A DNA stretch of 64,000 bases. Origin: Vicia villosa (taxonomy: Eukaryota > Streptophyta > Magnoliopsida > Fabales > Fabaceae). Of this stretch, positions 1 through 11,209 are shown in pieces. Position numbers and translations under genes: made by a program. Where the stretch lies: positions 14,392,930-14,456,929 of the forward strand of contig NC_081186.1 of the NCBI RefSeq assembly GCF_029867415.1, given 5' to 3'. The notes under the pieces are model-generated. The model had not been told where the DNA came from, did not search any database, and saw only the letters and a program-made list of their open reading frames with translations. The number at the start of each line of letters is the position of its first letter. Position 1 is the stretch's first letter.

Positions 1-2464
1 AAATCTCGGAGAACAACCTTGTGCATTTCAACATACGGCTCAACCTCAATCTCATTGTGCAGAACATACAAGTGCCTTTGATCCCGTTCGACCATTGATA
101 TTGTCACAACTTTATTTCCAATTAGCCTTTTTCCTTCTTTTTTTCGACAATATGAGATTTGGGGAGTCCAATTGATTGAACATTTGACAGATATTCAGTA
201 CAAAACTCAACCGCTTCTTCAACAATGTATCGTTCGGCAATACAACCCTCCGGTCGACTTCTGTTTTTCACGTACCCTTTTAATATTTTCATACAACGTT
301 CAGCAGGGTACATCCATCTCATATAAGTTGGTCCGCACAATTGTGTCTCTTTCACAAGATGAACGACTAGATGAACCATTATGTCAAAAAACGAGGGAGG
401 AAAATACATTTCAAGATCACATAAAGTAACAACTATCTCTTGTTGCAATGTTGGTAAGATCGCGGGATCGACCACCTTACTGCAAATTGACCTGAAGAAG
501 AAACACAACTTAGTTATTGCGCTTCTTACTTTTTCTGGCAGAATAGAACGTATACCTATTGGTAAAAAGTGTTCCATTATAACATGGCAATCATGCGTCT
601 TCAAACTCTTTAACTTGAGGTCTTTCATGGACACAAGTCTTCTAATATCTGAAGAGTAGCCTTCTGGAACTTTAACTTCACTGAGGAACTTACACAATGT
701 TTTCTTCTCCTTTTTAGATAGAGTGTAAACAGCAGGTGGCAGATATGTTCGTTTTCCTTTCGTCACGGGTCCTAATTCAGTTCTCATTCCCATGTTTACC
801 ATGTCCTTCCTTATGTTGAGGCCATCCTTAGACTTTCCTTGTATATTGAGTAACGTACCTATGACGCTGTCAAATACATTTTTTTCAATATGCATAACAT
901 CCAGGAAATGTCTTACGTACAACGACTTCCAATATGGAAGTTCAAAAAAAATTGACTTCTTTTTCCACCCACCCTTGACAAGTGAATATGCAAAACACTT
1001 GCCAAACTGAGTGCTCATATCTTTCACCTTTTCAAAAATTTGATCACCTGACAAAAAAGGCGGGGCTGTACGATGTTCGACCTTTCCATTGAATGCTTTT
1101 CTCCACCCACGGTAGTGATGATTAGAATTTAAGAATCTACGATGGCCGAGAAAGACATTCTTCTAACAAAGCTCCAATCGTGTCGTATCGGTTTCGTCTT
1201 CACAAATAGGACACGCCTTTTAACCTTTATTGCTGTACCCGGATAGATTTCCGTATGCTGGAAAATCATTAATTGTTCCAAACAACATCGCCCTCAAGTT
1301 GAAACTTTCCTTCCTATACCCATCGTAAACCTCCACACCGTTCTCCCACAAAAACTTTAAATCTTCGATTAAGGGTGCCAAGTATACGTCTATGTCATTC
1401 CCTGGCTGTTTAGGCCCAGAAATTAGCATAGATAACATCATGTACTTACGCTTCATACATAGCCACGGAGGTAGGTTATAAATCATAAGAATCACAGGCC
1501 ATGTGCTATGCAAGATACTTTGAATACCATGCGGGTTCATTCCATCAGTAGACAATGACAACCGAAGGTTTCTTGCTTCTTTTCCAAATTCAGGATAATC
1601 AGTATCAACTTTCGACCATTGTGGTGAGTCTGCCGGATGTCGCAACTTTCCATCAATAATTCTTTCATCTGCATGCCAAGTCAAGTGTCTTGAATCGGTC
1701 TCACTACGATACATGCGTCTAAATCTCGGAATTATAGGAAAATACCATAAGACTTTAGCAGGAGACAACTTTTTCTTATATCGAGGGGCACCATATTTAG
1801 GACACTCATTCAACGCTGCATACTCGTTTCGAAACAAAACGCAATCGTTTGGACATGCATGTATCTTATCATAGCTCATGCCAATAGAGGACAACATCTT
1901 TTTGGCCTCATACGTTCGATTGGGAAGAACATTATCATCTAGTAGCATATCTTTCATAAGGGCTAATAACTCTGTGAAACTTTTATCCGACCATCCATTG
2001 TCCGCCTTTAAGTTGTACAACTTTAACACCGCAGACAATCTTGTGAATTTTGTACAACCCTCATACAACGGTTTCTCTACATCGCTTACCAACCTCTCAA
2101 ACATTTTGGGACAATCCACAAGATCTTCTTCAAGCGCTTCTGCAATCTCTTCGACTCGATCGCAATCGTATGTGTCTATGCAATCGTCGTTTGAAGCATA
2201 CTTCCTATTACAACTCGACTCAGCATTCCCGTTACTTTTCTCACCATGCATTGTCCAACATGTATAACTTCTATCAATTCCAAACCGTAGTAAATGGGAT
2301 GCCAACTTATTCCCGTCAACCTTACCCCCATAACAGCAACCCCGACAAGGACACGGCATTCGAAGCGGGTCTTCGGAGTGCGCAACCGCAAACTCAACGA
2401 ATTCCCATACCCCTTTCTCGTACTCTTTCGACAATCGGTTTGAATTCATCCATGTCTTATCCAT
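1..2464 (-). pseudogene. TNP2-like CACTA transposase (Transposase_21 family), degenerate and partial
   Basis: The reading starts at the ATG at 2464 (MDKTWMN). The first 75 residues look like the transposase-associated domain, with the CPCRGCCYGG cysteine cluster and a LLRFGID segment. The TNP2 core follows, with HACPNDCVLFRNEY, LTWHADER, LSTDGMNPHG and GPKQPGNDIDVYLAPL. After an in-frame TAA at 1220-1222 the same frame continues through a zinc-ribbon-like CPICEDET segment and a second stop (TAG, 1163-1165) into a 310-residue stretch ending at 122. Past an A-rich run near 125-145 the coding signal moves to another frame (SMVERDQRHLYVLHNEIEVE) and runs off the window. Two stops and a frameshift make it a pseudogene. 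In live family members this protein cuts and joins the element ends in the nucleus. Its orientation, reading away from the CACTA terminus at 4902, fits. Confidence 0.9.
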
Positions 2465-4539
2465 GTCTTAATTAAGCTAAGCAAATGCTTTTGCTTCTTG
2501 GTTTCTCTATCAGGTACTAAGGAATTCTGTCAAGATAAGAAATAGCTATCATCATTATGTCTTGATCAGAATACCTAATGAGATCCTATAAAGTGTGAAT
2601 AATAGAAATAAATCTTGTCAAACCACTCAAGTCTTGAAATAGAATGTTATGCAACTATAGTACAAAAATATACTACTGTGAATAAGCAACACTTAAGCAA
2701 TACCTAATGAGATCCTAAAGCTTTCATATTGGTTAAGTTGGTAGTTAGCTAAAGATAGGAAGTTACAGTTGTCTCGATTGTTTGAGTCTCTAAAAGAAGA
2801 CAGTACCTTATTTCAGCCTACCCCCAATTTCTTAAAGAAGACATTACCTTATTTCAAGGTAATATAAGTCCACAAACCAAAAAACTGGTTGAGAGACACT
2901 AAATTGAAATTAAATAGAACCATAAACAATAAACTATAAGCAGAAAACAACAAACTATGAGCAAGAAGAAAGGGCTAGTAACCTGATTTGGACTTGATGT
3001 GGGAGACGGGTAGGTTTGAATCGGCGTTGTACAAGTAGAAACCAGAGCCTTCAAAGTAACTGTAAAATTAAACACACACGATGCAGTTAAATACACCACT
3101 ACTAACACAATATCAAAAAACCCCCAATCTAGATTGAACATATTAAAGTTAGTTTCTATACTGCAAAATTCATCATAATACCAGTAATTTGAGAAAAAAT
3201 TTACTAATAAGCCAGATTCAACAATTTATGAATTTACTGAATAAACTATTTAGGAACTCCCAACATTTGCAACACAAAAATAAAACAATAAGGGAGACCA
3301 CAGGTACCTATATCAAATGGTTAAAACCAATGAAACCAGTATGACACATCCAAGGCAGATAAGTTGGTAACTATTGTTTTTCACTTCTAACTCTTCTTTT
3401 TGATTGATATTTAACTCTACTTGTTCGTGATATTTTTCTTTTTGGTAAACTTTTTAATTAAATTATTTACTTTTGATAACTTCAGCAGAATGAATGCATA
3501 AAGAAAGTTAAGATTATATCCCTTTCCTTTGTACATCTCTCAACTCTCAAGTATATTCCAAGTTAATATGACAACTCATCATTTAAAATTATCTAACAAA
3601 TTCTACAAGAGCATATTATGAATTAGAAAAGTAAAGTCCACATAGAATAAGTAAAAACACTGGCTGCTTAATATATGCTTTGGTGGGTTTTATATTTCTC
3701 CTCTATTTCTTTCCTCAAAATAACAATCATGCCCTTTTATATATTTTTTTACTGCAAATGTGACAAGTGAAGCTTAGTTTTGCTGGAACTGGTAATCCTT
3801 AGTCTATCTCACAAGTTACATGGAAGGAAGCAACTACTACTTCAAAAACATTAACTATGATACAAGTTCTCCCTACAGTAACAAATAATGCGTGAGATTT
3901 TGAGGGGGAGGAAAGATTACCATAACCAGAAAACTAAATTTATTCTAACTCAATTTACAGAAAACCCATTCATTAGTTTCAACAACATCCGTATCAGAAA
4001 GCAACAATGATTTGTTCAAATTTCGCAACACTATAGCCATGTACCATTGCTATTTGACAAACCCTAACGCCAATTGCAATGACTGATAAAACCTTTTTTG
4101 ATTAAACAAACCCTAACGCCAATTGCAATGACTGTATTCAAAATTCGAGCATATATAAAACCCATCTAACCGAACAAGATTCATTAGAAATCAAAGATAC
4201 CTGATGTGAAAATCAAAATCGATTCGAACTCAGCTATGCAGAATGGGAAGATATGGGTTGCTGAGCTACGGTGGCGAACAAGATTTGTTATCTTCGCGTG
4301 TGAACTTTGTTGCTGAGCTACGGTGGCGAAGAGAAGAAGATGATTGTAGGATGAATGTGGTTGCAGTGAAGAGAAGGAGATGATTGTAGGGCTCTACGGC
4401 GGCGATTTTGGGCGAGAAATAGTGATGAACAGTAGCAGTGTCGCGAAGGGAGATATGGGTTTCGTTAGCTTAGAGAAGAACTGTACTGAAGGAAAATAGC
4501 GTGTTTTGTTAATTTTGTTTTAGAAATTTTAATTTTAAA
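2465..4539 (-). other. CACTA 5' leader, no convincing gene
   Basis: This is AT-rich sequence between the transposase start and the subterminal repeats. I see no ORF with family resemblance; the 80-residue frame at 2899-3141 is low complexity. The part near 4200-4450 is GA-rich and contains short internal duplications, such as two copies of GCTGAGCTACGGTGGCGAA at about 4261 and 4313 and two related GAGATGATTGTAGG stretches. It probably holds the element's promoter and untranslated first exon, which is inference from its position. Confidence 0.5.
4057..4134. repeat. 29-bp exact direct repeat pair in CACTA leader
   Basis: 4057-4085 and 4106-4134 are identical 29-mers (both contain CCCTAACGCCAATTGCAATG) separated by 20 bp of unrelated sequence. 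It is probably a local duplication and no function is evident. Confidence 0.85.
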
Positions 4540-4880
4540 TTAGCTACGAGAGCGCTTTTCAAAAGCGCCTTTGTATCCCACCCTATACCAGCGCTTTTAG
4601 AATAAAAGCGCTTTCGTATCCTACACTTATAGCAGCACTTTTGAAAGCGCTTTCTTAAGATGCCCTATACCAGCGCTTTTAGAAAGCGCTCTCGTACCCC
4701 CACCTTTACCAGCGCTTTTTGAAAGCGCTCTCGTACCCCCCCGCTTTACCAGCACTTTCTAGAAAGCGCTCTCGTACCCCCACCATTTACCAGCGCTTTT
4801 TTCCCTTGTTTTTTTGTTTTGTTTTTAGCGAAATCTATAAGAGCGCTTTTCCCTAAAAGCGCTCTCGTAGGGGTGCTGCT
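4540..4880. repeat. CACTA subterminal palindromic repeat array
   Basis: There are about seven units spaced roughly 55-65 bp apart. Each is built around a small palindrome of the form AGCGCTTTT-N-AAAGCGCT followed by CTCGTACCCCCACC and TTTACC or TATACC. The array lies between the transposase leader and the CACTA terminus. In En/Spm elements such subterminal motifs bind the TNPA-like accessory protein that brings the ends together, so binding sites are the likely role. Units have drifted (GCACTTT variants, different central spacers). Confidence 0.8.
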
Positions 4881-4893
4881 AAAAATCATATTT

Positions 4894-4902
4894 GGCGTAG
4901 TG
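4894..4902 (-). repeat. CACTA terminal inverted repeat, left-hand member off window
   Basis: The minus strand reads CACTACGCCAAATATG inward from 4902. The CACTA pentamer and the following GCC are standard for the superfamily. Confidence 0.85.
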
Positions 4903-6002
4903 GTGTGAATTTTTCCAAACTTCAAAATAACGTATCTTTTGATCCGTGAATCATTTCATAGTGCCGTTTTGGGCGTTGTGCAAGTAATTAAATGTTTTAT
5001 ATGATGAGTGATGAATATGGGAAGTAGCCGACTTTATTTCTTTAAAACTCGATTTAATTACTTGATGAGAATTGAACATTGTGTGCATAGGAGGTAAGTG
5101 TGACAATGTATTTGACGTGATGATGAAATGGTTGTGATTATTATTGTGATTGTGATGAATGCATGACTACTTGAATGATGTTGAAAGCATGTACATACTT
5201 ATTCGGTGATGTGGTGTTGAGATGAGTTGTTCATCGTGATTTGGTGATGTTTTTAAGTATGTTATGTGTGTTTCATTCATTCATATGCATTTGATGTTGG
5301 ATCCCGGTGATGTTTGGATCGTTGATGGACATATTTCCCATTGTGCAGAAATTGTGTCGGTGAGCCGTATCTCGATGAGGCGTAGATCGGTTAGGTGGAT
5401 TGATTCCACGGTTTATTGGTACCACATGCATAGTGTCAGTTGGGTCATATGCATTTTGTCATAACATGATTGTATGGATTTCTGTAGTATGTGTTGTAAT
5501 CTATTATTGTGTGAATTAATGAATAATAGATGTGAATCTGAATATGTATAATTGGGTGAACGGTATATTATGATGCTTGTTGCTTATGAATTGCATAATA
5601 TTTACTAATTGAGAATGAGACTCACCCTTACATGTTGTCATTTTCAGATTGAGGAGTAGCGGCATTAGTGCTTGGTGAGGATGACTCATAGAGTTTATCC
5701 GTTTATGTTGGGTCGTGTCGGTCATGCTCTGATCTGTAACACTGGGGAACGATAGTTATAGAGTTTTTATGAAATTAATCTATTCTATTTGGTGTTGGAT
5801 TATGATTCCATTGGATGTATTTGATGATGTTTCTTATTCCGCTTTGATAAACATGATTATGATTTGGTGAACCGTTTCCTAATGAAGCATGACTTGACCA
5901 TGATTGGTTTATTTATTTTAAATAATTGTGGCACCCTTGTGTTTATGTTTTACTTTGATATAATTGTTTAAAAATTTCCGCGGGGTTTAGAAGGGTGTTA
6001 CA
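4903..6002 (+). mobile_element. Chromovirus (Ty3/gypsy) LTR, 3' part, truncated by CACTA insertion
   Basis: The segment ends at 6002 in GGGTGTTACA, preceded by CCGCGGGGTTTAGAA. This is the reverse complement of the beginning of the LTR at 37225 (TGTAACACCCC, then CCCGCGG). Further matches in the same order include GTGTCGGTCATGCTCTG with TGTAACACTGGG near 5714-5745, and GGTACCACATGCATAGTG near 5419. It is therefore the 3' portion of an LTR of the same family in plus orientation. The start of the LTR lies beyond the CACTA element. Small ORFs here are spurious. Confidence 0.8.
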
Positions 6003-6419
6003 ACTTATGAGTTACTCTAACATTTTTACAATTCTATGATCAAATTGTACGAAGCTCTTTGATTTTTAAAAAAAGGAAACTCAAGTTATATATTACTTTA
6101 GCGAATCTTTCAAGTGTGTTTTGCACATCTTAATTTTCACTTTTCAAAATGTCACATTGATTCCAATTTTCATATTCAACTAAAACTTCGTGAGAATGGA
6201 AAGAGACTTGAGTTGACACATTTTGTCTTTCTCTAAGAGTTTCCACTTATTCCATAAGGTTTTCATTTTATATTTCAAGGAATGAAATTATTTCTTTAGT
6301 GTTTGAGACAATTTTTTTCAACCTACTTGTTTATTTACTTCTTTCAAATCTCAAACAAGTCATGATAAAAAATGGGGACATTACCTCATTATTTTCGTGA
6401 TCTTCCATGACACATATAT

Positions 6420-7390
6420 TAGCATATTCATTTGAGACGTCTATGTAATTGTCGTCCCAGAAAATATAAGTTTTTTTCTTCCTTTTTGGTTTTCTACGAC
6501 TTTTTCTAGTTTTGATTTTTCTTCTGAATCTAAGGGAAGTATGGTCTTATATGCCCTTTCTTCCCACAATGAAAGCATGTAGGAGTGAATAGGGATTTTC
6601 CTTCTTTTTTGTTTTTTCCTTCTTGTTGTCATTCATGACTCATGAATATCTTGAAGTTCTGCACTATTAGCGTCATTTCTTCATCAATGTCAAAATCATT
6701 CTCTTCTTTAACCTTGAGAGTTAAAATATTCTTCTTCCTATCTCCTTCTTCTTCATCACCGAGTCTTTTTAGTTATATCTCATGTTCCTGTAATTTTCCA
6801 AAAAAAAAAAGTTGTCATATCCATGGTTGGCAATTCCCTAGATTTAGAAATCACATTTACTTTTTGGTTGCTAACTATGATTATACATCTAAGGAATTTT
6901 ATAACCACGTCCTCATTTTGAGAAATTTTCCCCAAAGTTCTCATGTGACTCAAGATATGAGTGAATCACTTTTGCATGTCATAAATGTTTTCTCAATATT
7001 TTATTCTAAAGAGCTCATACTCATGGATCAATGTGTTGAACCTCGACCTATTTACCTCAGTAGTACCTTCATGGGTCACCTGGAGGATATCTCATATTTC
7101 TTTTACTGTTTAACAATGAGAAACACGCAAAAACTCATCAAGATCGAGAGCGGTAATGATGATCATTTTAGATTTTAAATTGTGTTACACATTTTCTTTT
7201 TCATCTTTGGTTCAATCATCTTCATTATCATTTGTTATCACAACACCATTAAATTCATGTGTGGGAACAAAATGACCTTCTTTCACAATTTTCCAAATAC
7301 CACAATCCATCCCCTCAATGAAGATTATCATTTTCTCTTTCCAAAAACAATACACTTCTCCATTAAAGTATGAGAGTTTGTTTAGTGAAT
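6420..7390 (-). pseudogene. Ty1/copia Gag, heavily mutated
   Basis: Reading on the minus strand, gag-like pieces appear in the right order. A FWKEKMIIFIEGMD segment (start of the capsid-type region) is near 7310-7340. A segment ending ILQVTHEGTTEVNRSR, followed by HEYELFRIK, is near 7000-7100. A LGKFSQNEDVVIKFLRC segment is near 6880-6940, and a zinc knuckle CFHCGKKGHIRPYF near 6540-6590 has its last cysteine changed to tyrosine. Several stops and frame changes separate them. The family's Gag is about 350 residues and forms the cytoplasmic virus-like particle. Confidence 0.75.
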
Positions 7391-7461
7391 TGCCTAAACT
7401 AGTTTTCTTCTTTCTTGAATGTTTAGTCTTTAACAGGACTTAGATTCTGACTCCAAACAAA

Positions 7462-7462
<1 letters not shown>

Positions 7463-7493
<31 letters not shown>
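7463..7493. repeat. (GA)n microsatellite at an insertion site
   Basis: A run of GA dinucleotides ends exactly at the target duplication AGAGT of the copia insertion. GA-rich tracts also occur on the other side at 14183-14233. Confidence 0.9.
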
Positions 7494-7494
7494 T

Positions 7495-9000
7495 TGTAAA
7501 GTCAAGACTCTCAATCCAATATGTTTAGATGAAGACAAAATGAATGTCAAATAATCATATCAAAAAGTATGGAAAAAGCTTCAAGAATAATGTATCAATT
7601 CAAGTGTCCAAGTCTAATCATGAGAAAAAGCTAGCACCAAATTATTCAAGATTAAAGTTTAAGACTAAGCATGGATCTTAATTGATATAGGTACAAGCAT
7701 ACAATTATATTGATAATTTTAGTGCTCAAATTATTCTCCAAAAATATCACTTGCATGCATTGGTCATTTGTGTTCAAAATTACTTTCAAATGTATATTTT
7801 TAATCATATTTGAACCATGTTAAATCTCTTTTAAATATATATTTTTAATTATATGTTTGAACCATATTAAATCACTTTCAAATATAATATATTGACTTGA
7901 ATAAATCAATAGATGTTGCATTAGGTTGATTCAAATATTTAGACAATTATTTAAATATTTTAATTTTTTCAAACATGCAATTTTTGGTAAATTATGGGGT
8001 TTTAGCCGCCGTAACAGCACAAAACCGTCACAAATTACAACGTTCTGAACCATTTTTTTTATATTTGAAATTTGAAAAATGCTGCGAACTTGTTAAGTCA
8101 AGTGACCGTTTTAACTAACTTAAGAAGTGCTGTACATAATTTAAATTATGTTTTTTTCATGAACCATTGTTATTTTAAACTATTGCAAACCTTCATGAAA
8201 ATGTCTCAAAATTTACCATGTTTCATAGAGGTGTTATGCACTTATAAGTACATGATATTTCAAATTAAAATTCACCTCTTCCATTGCAATTTAACATCAT
8301 ATTTTTTTCACTCAAATTTTCAAACAAGTGTTTTTGTTCTTAATATTTCATAAGGAATTTTCTACATGTATATTCATAATATTCTAGAAAATTCATATCA
8401 TTCTCATAAACACTTGAGCACTATATTTTCATCGAAAATTGCTTGTTTGGAAGAGAAGATCAATCCTAGTGATTGATGTGTGTTCATCAACATTACTACT
8501 CAAATATATTTGGTTATTATTAACTTGCTATCCTGGATTGTTGGAAGCAAATATTTTTTATTAGTGAGAGGATTGTTCTCATAATCAATTTAGTAAATCC
8601 AAGAGGATTGTTCTTGGTGGTCGAATTCTTGTTGTCCAGGATTGTTGGAAACAAGTGAGTCATTAAGAGAGGATTGTTCTCTTAGTGTACTTAGTGAAAA
8701 TTCAAGAGGATTGTTCTTGGTGTTTAGTTTGTCTTGTGTAAGTCACAAACAACAGAAAATTCTCTTTCAGGTTGAAAGGGGACTGGAGTACTCTCAGACT
8801 GTAAGGGGAACCAGTATAAATTATTGTGTTCTTTACTTTTTCGCATTTACCTCTTTCACAAATCATAACCAGAAAAGAAAGTAACACATTTCTAAACTCT
8901 TTCACCAAACCAGAAAAATAAGAACAACTTGTTTCTAAAACCCGATAAATCTTCAAAGTCCAAATTCACCCCCCCTCTTAGGCGCACTCTTATACTTACA
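7495..9000 (+). repeat. 5' LTR of copia element
   Basis: The LTR starts TGTAAAGTCAAGACTCTC and ends CTTATACTTACA, immediately before the primer-binding site. A GCCGCCGTAACAGCAC block lies near 8005. Paired phrases such as GAGGATTGTTCTTGGTG recur at about 8590-8720. Parts are repeated at 13194-14051 (direct, last 858 bp) and about 11210-11743 (inverted, first 530 bp). Confidence 0.88.
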
Positions 9001-9002
9001 AT

Positions 9003-9014
9003 TGGTATCAGAGC
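9003..9014 (+). other. Primer-binding site (initiator tRNA-Met type)
   Basis: TGGTATCAGAGC lies two bases after the LTR end, matching the 3' end of plant initiator tRNA-Met. It is the minus-strand primer site used by most plant copia elements. Confidence 0.92.
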
Positions 9015-9047
9015 AGGTTATAGGTAACCTGTTCCTAAAAGATCCAT

Positions 9048-10127
9048 ATGGCTTCCGGAAATCAAAATCCAGTTTTTAGAGATGGTGGTAGCAACAACAA
9101 ACCTCCATTATTTTGTGGAGAATACTTTGATTTATGTAAAAATCAGATGAAGGCTCACTTAGAAGCGCAAGGAGAAGAAGTATGGGAAGCAGTCCAAAAT
9201 GGTCCCTTTGATCCTACAACTGTTGTCGATGGTATTGAATCAACAAAGCATAAAGTTTCATGGAATGATGATGATAAGAAAAAGGTCCTCTATGATAAAA
9301 AGGAAATAAATCTTCTTCAAAGAGCACTTAGTATGGATGAATTCTTTCGTATCTCGGCATGCACAACGACAAAGGAAATATGGGATACATTAGTCGAAAC
9401 TCATGAAGGAACCGTTGAAGTCAAAAGATCTCAATTAAATACTTTAAGTCAAGAATATGAATTATTCAGAATGCAGCCCAGAGAATCCATCCTTGATCTA
9501 CAAAAAAGATCCGTTCACTTAATAAATCATTTAAGTGCTCTTGGAAAGAAAGTCTCTACTGAGGAACAAAATCTAAAGGTGCTTAGATCCTTAACAAGAG
9601 AATGGCAACCGAAAGTAACTGTGATATCCGAGAAGAAGAATCTATCTAGAATGACTTCTGCAACATTGTTTAGAAAACTTCAAGAATATGAAACGGAACT
9701 CGGAAAACTTGAAACGCATGAAATTCAAGTAAAAGATTCAAAAGACATTGCCTTTAAGACAAGAGTCAAACATCATTGTAGCAATCAGGAAGAATCCACT
9801 AGTGAAGAAGATGATTTTATCAAGAAATTGGAAAAATTTCTTAGAAAAGAAAGGAAAAAGGAGATCATTAAAGGGGAAGCATCAACAAGGAAGGTTAAAT
9901 ATTTTGAATGTGGAGAAAAAGGACATGTCAAAAGTGAATTCCCTACACTTGAAAAGAAGAATAAATACTTCAAGAGAAATAAGGATAAAAAGTCAAAGAA
10001 AGCATATATAGCATGGGAAGATAATGAAGTAAGTTCATCTTCCGGTTCCAAAAGGAAAGAATATGCAAATCTAGCATTTATGGCTTCACACCATTCAGAT
10101 GATGAAGACGATGTGGTTAGTAATTAA
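9048..10127 (+). CDS. Ty1/copia Gag (359 aa), zinc knuckle mutated
   Basis: The frame is open from ATG 9048 (MASGNQNPVF), 34 bp after the primer-binding site. Residues 20-220 match the UBN2/copia-Gag pattern, with the blocks ISACTTTKEIWDTLVETHEG, LNTLSQEYELFRMQ and ALGKKVSTEEQNLKVLRSL. A basic region follows, then a zinc knuckle near residue 285 reading YFECGEKGHVKSEFP. Compared with the C-x2-C-x4-H-x4-C pattern both outer cysteines are replaced (Y/F), so RNA packaging by this copy is doubtful. The inverted copy at 13180-13190 keeps the last cysteine (SECP). A serine/acid-rich tail ends the frame. Gag forms cytoplasmic virus-like particles; this copy is intact in length but probably impaired. 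Confidence 0.85.
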   Translation: MASGNQNPVFRDGGSNNKPPLFCGEYFDLCKNQMKAHLEAQGEEVWEAVQNGPFDPTTVVDGIESTKHKVSWNDDDKKKVLYDKKEINLLQRALSMDEFFRISACTTTKEIWDTLVETHEGTVEVKRSQLNTLSQEYELFRMQPRESILDLQKRSVHLINHLSALGKKVSTEEQNLKVLRSLTREWQPKVTVISEKKNLSRMTSATLFRKLQEYETELGKLETHEIQVKDSKDIAFKTRVKHHCSNQEESTSEEDDFIKKLEKFLRKERKKEIIKGEASTRKVKYFECGEKGHVKSEFPTLEKKNKYFKRNKDKKSKKAYIAWEDNEVSSSSGSKRKEYANLAFMASHHSDDEDDVVSN

Positions 10128-10760
10128 TTTTCTATTTATGATCATGATGCACAAGGTGCCATAAACGAACTATTAAATGAATGCAAAATAATATATAGAA
10201 CCATATCAACATAAGAGAAACAAATCAAATCTCTTGAAGAGAAAATTGATACTATGCAAAAAGATTTCGAGATTGAAAAGAAACAACATGTTTATAAATA
10301 AAAACAAAAACTTACATGTAAAAATTGAGAATCACTTTCTTTTCAAATTGTGCAATTAAAAAGAGTCCTTGAAAGATATGAAAAAGGAAAAATTTATTTA
10401 GAAGGTGTCCTTAGTCAACAAAGGTATTCTAATGATAAAAGTGGGCTTGGTTATTTAAATTTCTCGAAACCAAGTTCTAACAAAATCATTTTTGTTAAAT
10501 CTAGTGACCAAACATCCCAAGAGAAATTTAACAAGTTTAAAGTGGTTCATCACCATCCTAAGAAAAGATTTCCTAAAAAGAAACCTTATGTTCCTAGATA
10601 TAGAAGTAATTCTGTTCCTACATATTTTTATTGTGGTATAAGTGGCCATACACCTAATGCTTGCTATGTTAGAAATTTTAGTGTGGCAAGTGGTCATTAT
10701 GTGTGGGCTAAGAAATGAACTAACTATGATGGACCCAAAGCACACTGGGTTCCAAATCAA
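10128..10760 (+). pseudogene. Copia gag extension with coiled coil and second zinc knuckle
   Basis: After the Gag stop the sequence still reads as protein with scattered stops: an acidic/lysine heptad-like stretch (IKSLEEKIDTMQKDFEIEK), then an open 122-residue segment (10350-10718). The latter ends in a basic KRFPKKKPYVPRYRS tract and a knuckle-like YFYCGISGHTPNACYVRN whose first cysteine is tyrosine. It closes with GPKAHWVPNQT, a motif that precedes the protease in Sirevirus-like polyproteins. An inverted copy occupies about 12370-12990. Confidence 0.75.
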
Positions 10761-10779
10761 ACTTAATTTATTTTGTAGG

Positions 10780-11095
10780 TTTGCTTGAGGACCGCTTAAA
10801 ATCTATGATGTTTTGATAAGTGGTGGTTCTAAGCATTTGATGGGAGACATAAAGTAAATTTCAAATCTAGTTTAAAAGTCCAAGGATTATTTCATATGGG
10901 GAATAACTTATAGGAAGAATTCTTGGCATTGGCAAAGTTGGAGCAATAAATTTCACAACCAATTGAAGATGTAATTTATGTTGAAAGACTAAAGCAAAAT
11001 CTTCTAAGCAAAAATCAACTTTGTGACAAAGGCTTTAAAATAATATTCACCAAAGATGAATGCTTGATGAAGTCATTCATGAGGTAAAACTCATA
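10780..11095 (+). pseudogene. Remnant of copia protease and GAG-pre-integrase
   Basis: Translation with stops gives SGGSKHLMGD, a decayed form of the aspartic protease DSG active-site region (the Asp is lost). It is followed by EEFLALAKLEQ, IEDVIYVERLKQNLLSKNQL and CDKGFKIIFTKDECL, the GAG-pre-integrase signature. Nothing of integrase, reverse transcriptase or RNase H follows, so the element needs a partner for mobility. Confidence 0.75.
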
Positions 11096-11155
11096 GGAAA
11101 ATAAGTAATATTTTTCATGATTTATTTAAATAATTTATTTTTCCCATCCTTTTTG

Positions 11156-11209
11156 CAATTTAAAATAACAAAGGTGCTTAGATCTTTTTTGCTAACATTG
11201 CAATGGTTC
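11156..11209. other. Scrambled filler between left arm and inverted LTR start
   Basis: About 50 bp fits neither flank cleanly. It contains pieces resembling element sequence out of place: AAGGTGCTTAGATC as in gag near 9578, and the complement of TTGTTATTTTAAA from the LTR near 8166. This is typical of templated end-joining or polymerase strand switching. Confidence 0.5.

Larger units (their letters stand above)
1..4902 (-). mobile_element. CACTA (En/Spm) DNA transposon, 5' portion
   Basis: On the minus strand the element begins with CACTACGCC (plus-strand 4894-4902 reads GGCGTAGTG), the diagnostic CACTA terminus. It is followed inward by an array of short palindromic subterminal repeats (about 4540-4880), a roughly 2-kb leader without a convincing ORF, and a TNP2-type transposase pseudogene reading off the left edge. 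The opposite terminus lies outside the window, so the 3-bp target duplication cannot be verified; the three bases outside the end are GTG (4903-4905). The element sits inside a chromovirus LTR (4903-6002) and is therefore younger than that LTR. Confidence 0.9.
6003..7494 (-). mobile_element. Decayed Ty1/copia fragment, left part
   Basis: This is a minus-strand internal region of an old copia element. Gag-derived sequence occupies about 6420-7390, followed (toward lower coordinates) by a broken coiled-coil-like gag tail. It is interrupted at 7494/14057 by the copia element at 7495-14051, and its LTR resumes at 14057. A 37-bp stretch at 6002-6038 recurs with about five mismatches at 15156-15192 near the far side. 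Confidence 0.65.
9929..11155 (+). repeat. Left arm of 1.2-kb inverted repeat (fold-back)
   Basis: From CAAAAGTGAAT in gag to CATCCTTTTTGC the sequence is matched, reverse-complemented, by 11966-13193. Arms are 1,227 and 1,228 bp with few visible differences. Spacer 11156-11965 would form an 810-nt loop in a transcript. Confidence 0.88.

Noticed and set aside
5264..5464. Small plus-strand frame
   Set aside because: It lies in chromovirus LTR sequence aligned to the LTR at 37225-39089.
6642..7178. 178-residue plus-strand frame
   Set aside because: It is antisense to the decayed copia gag and shows no independent protein features.
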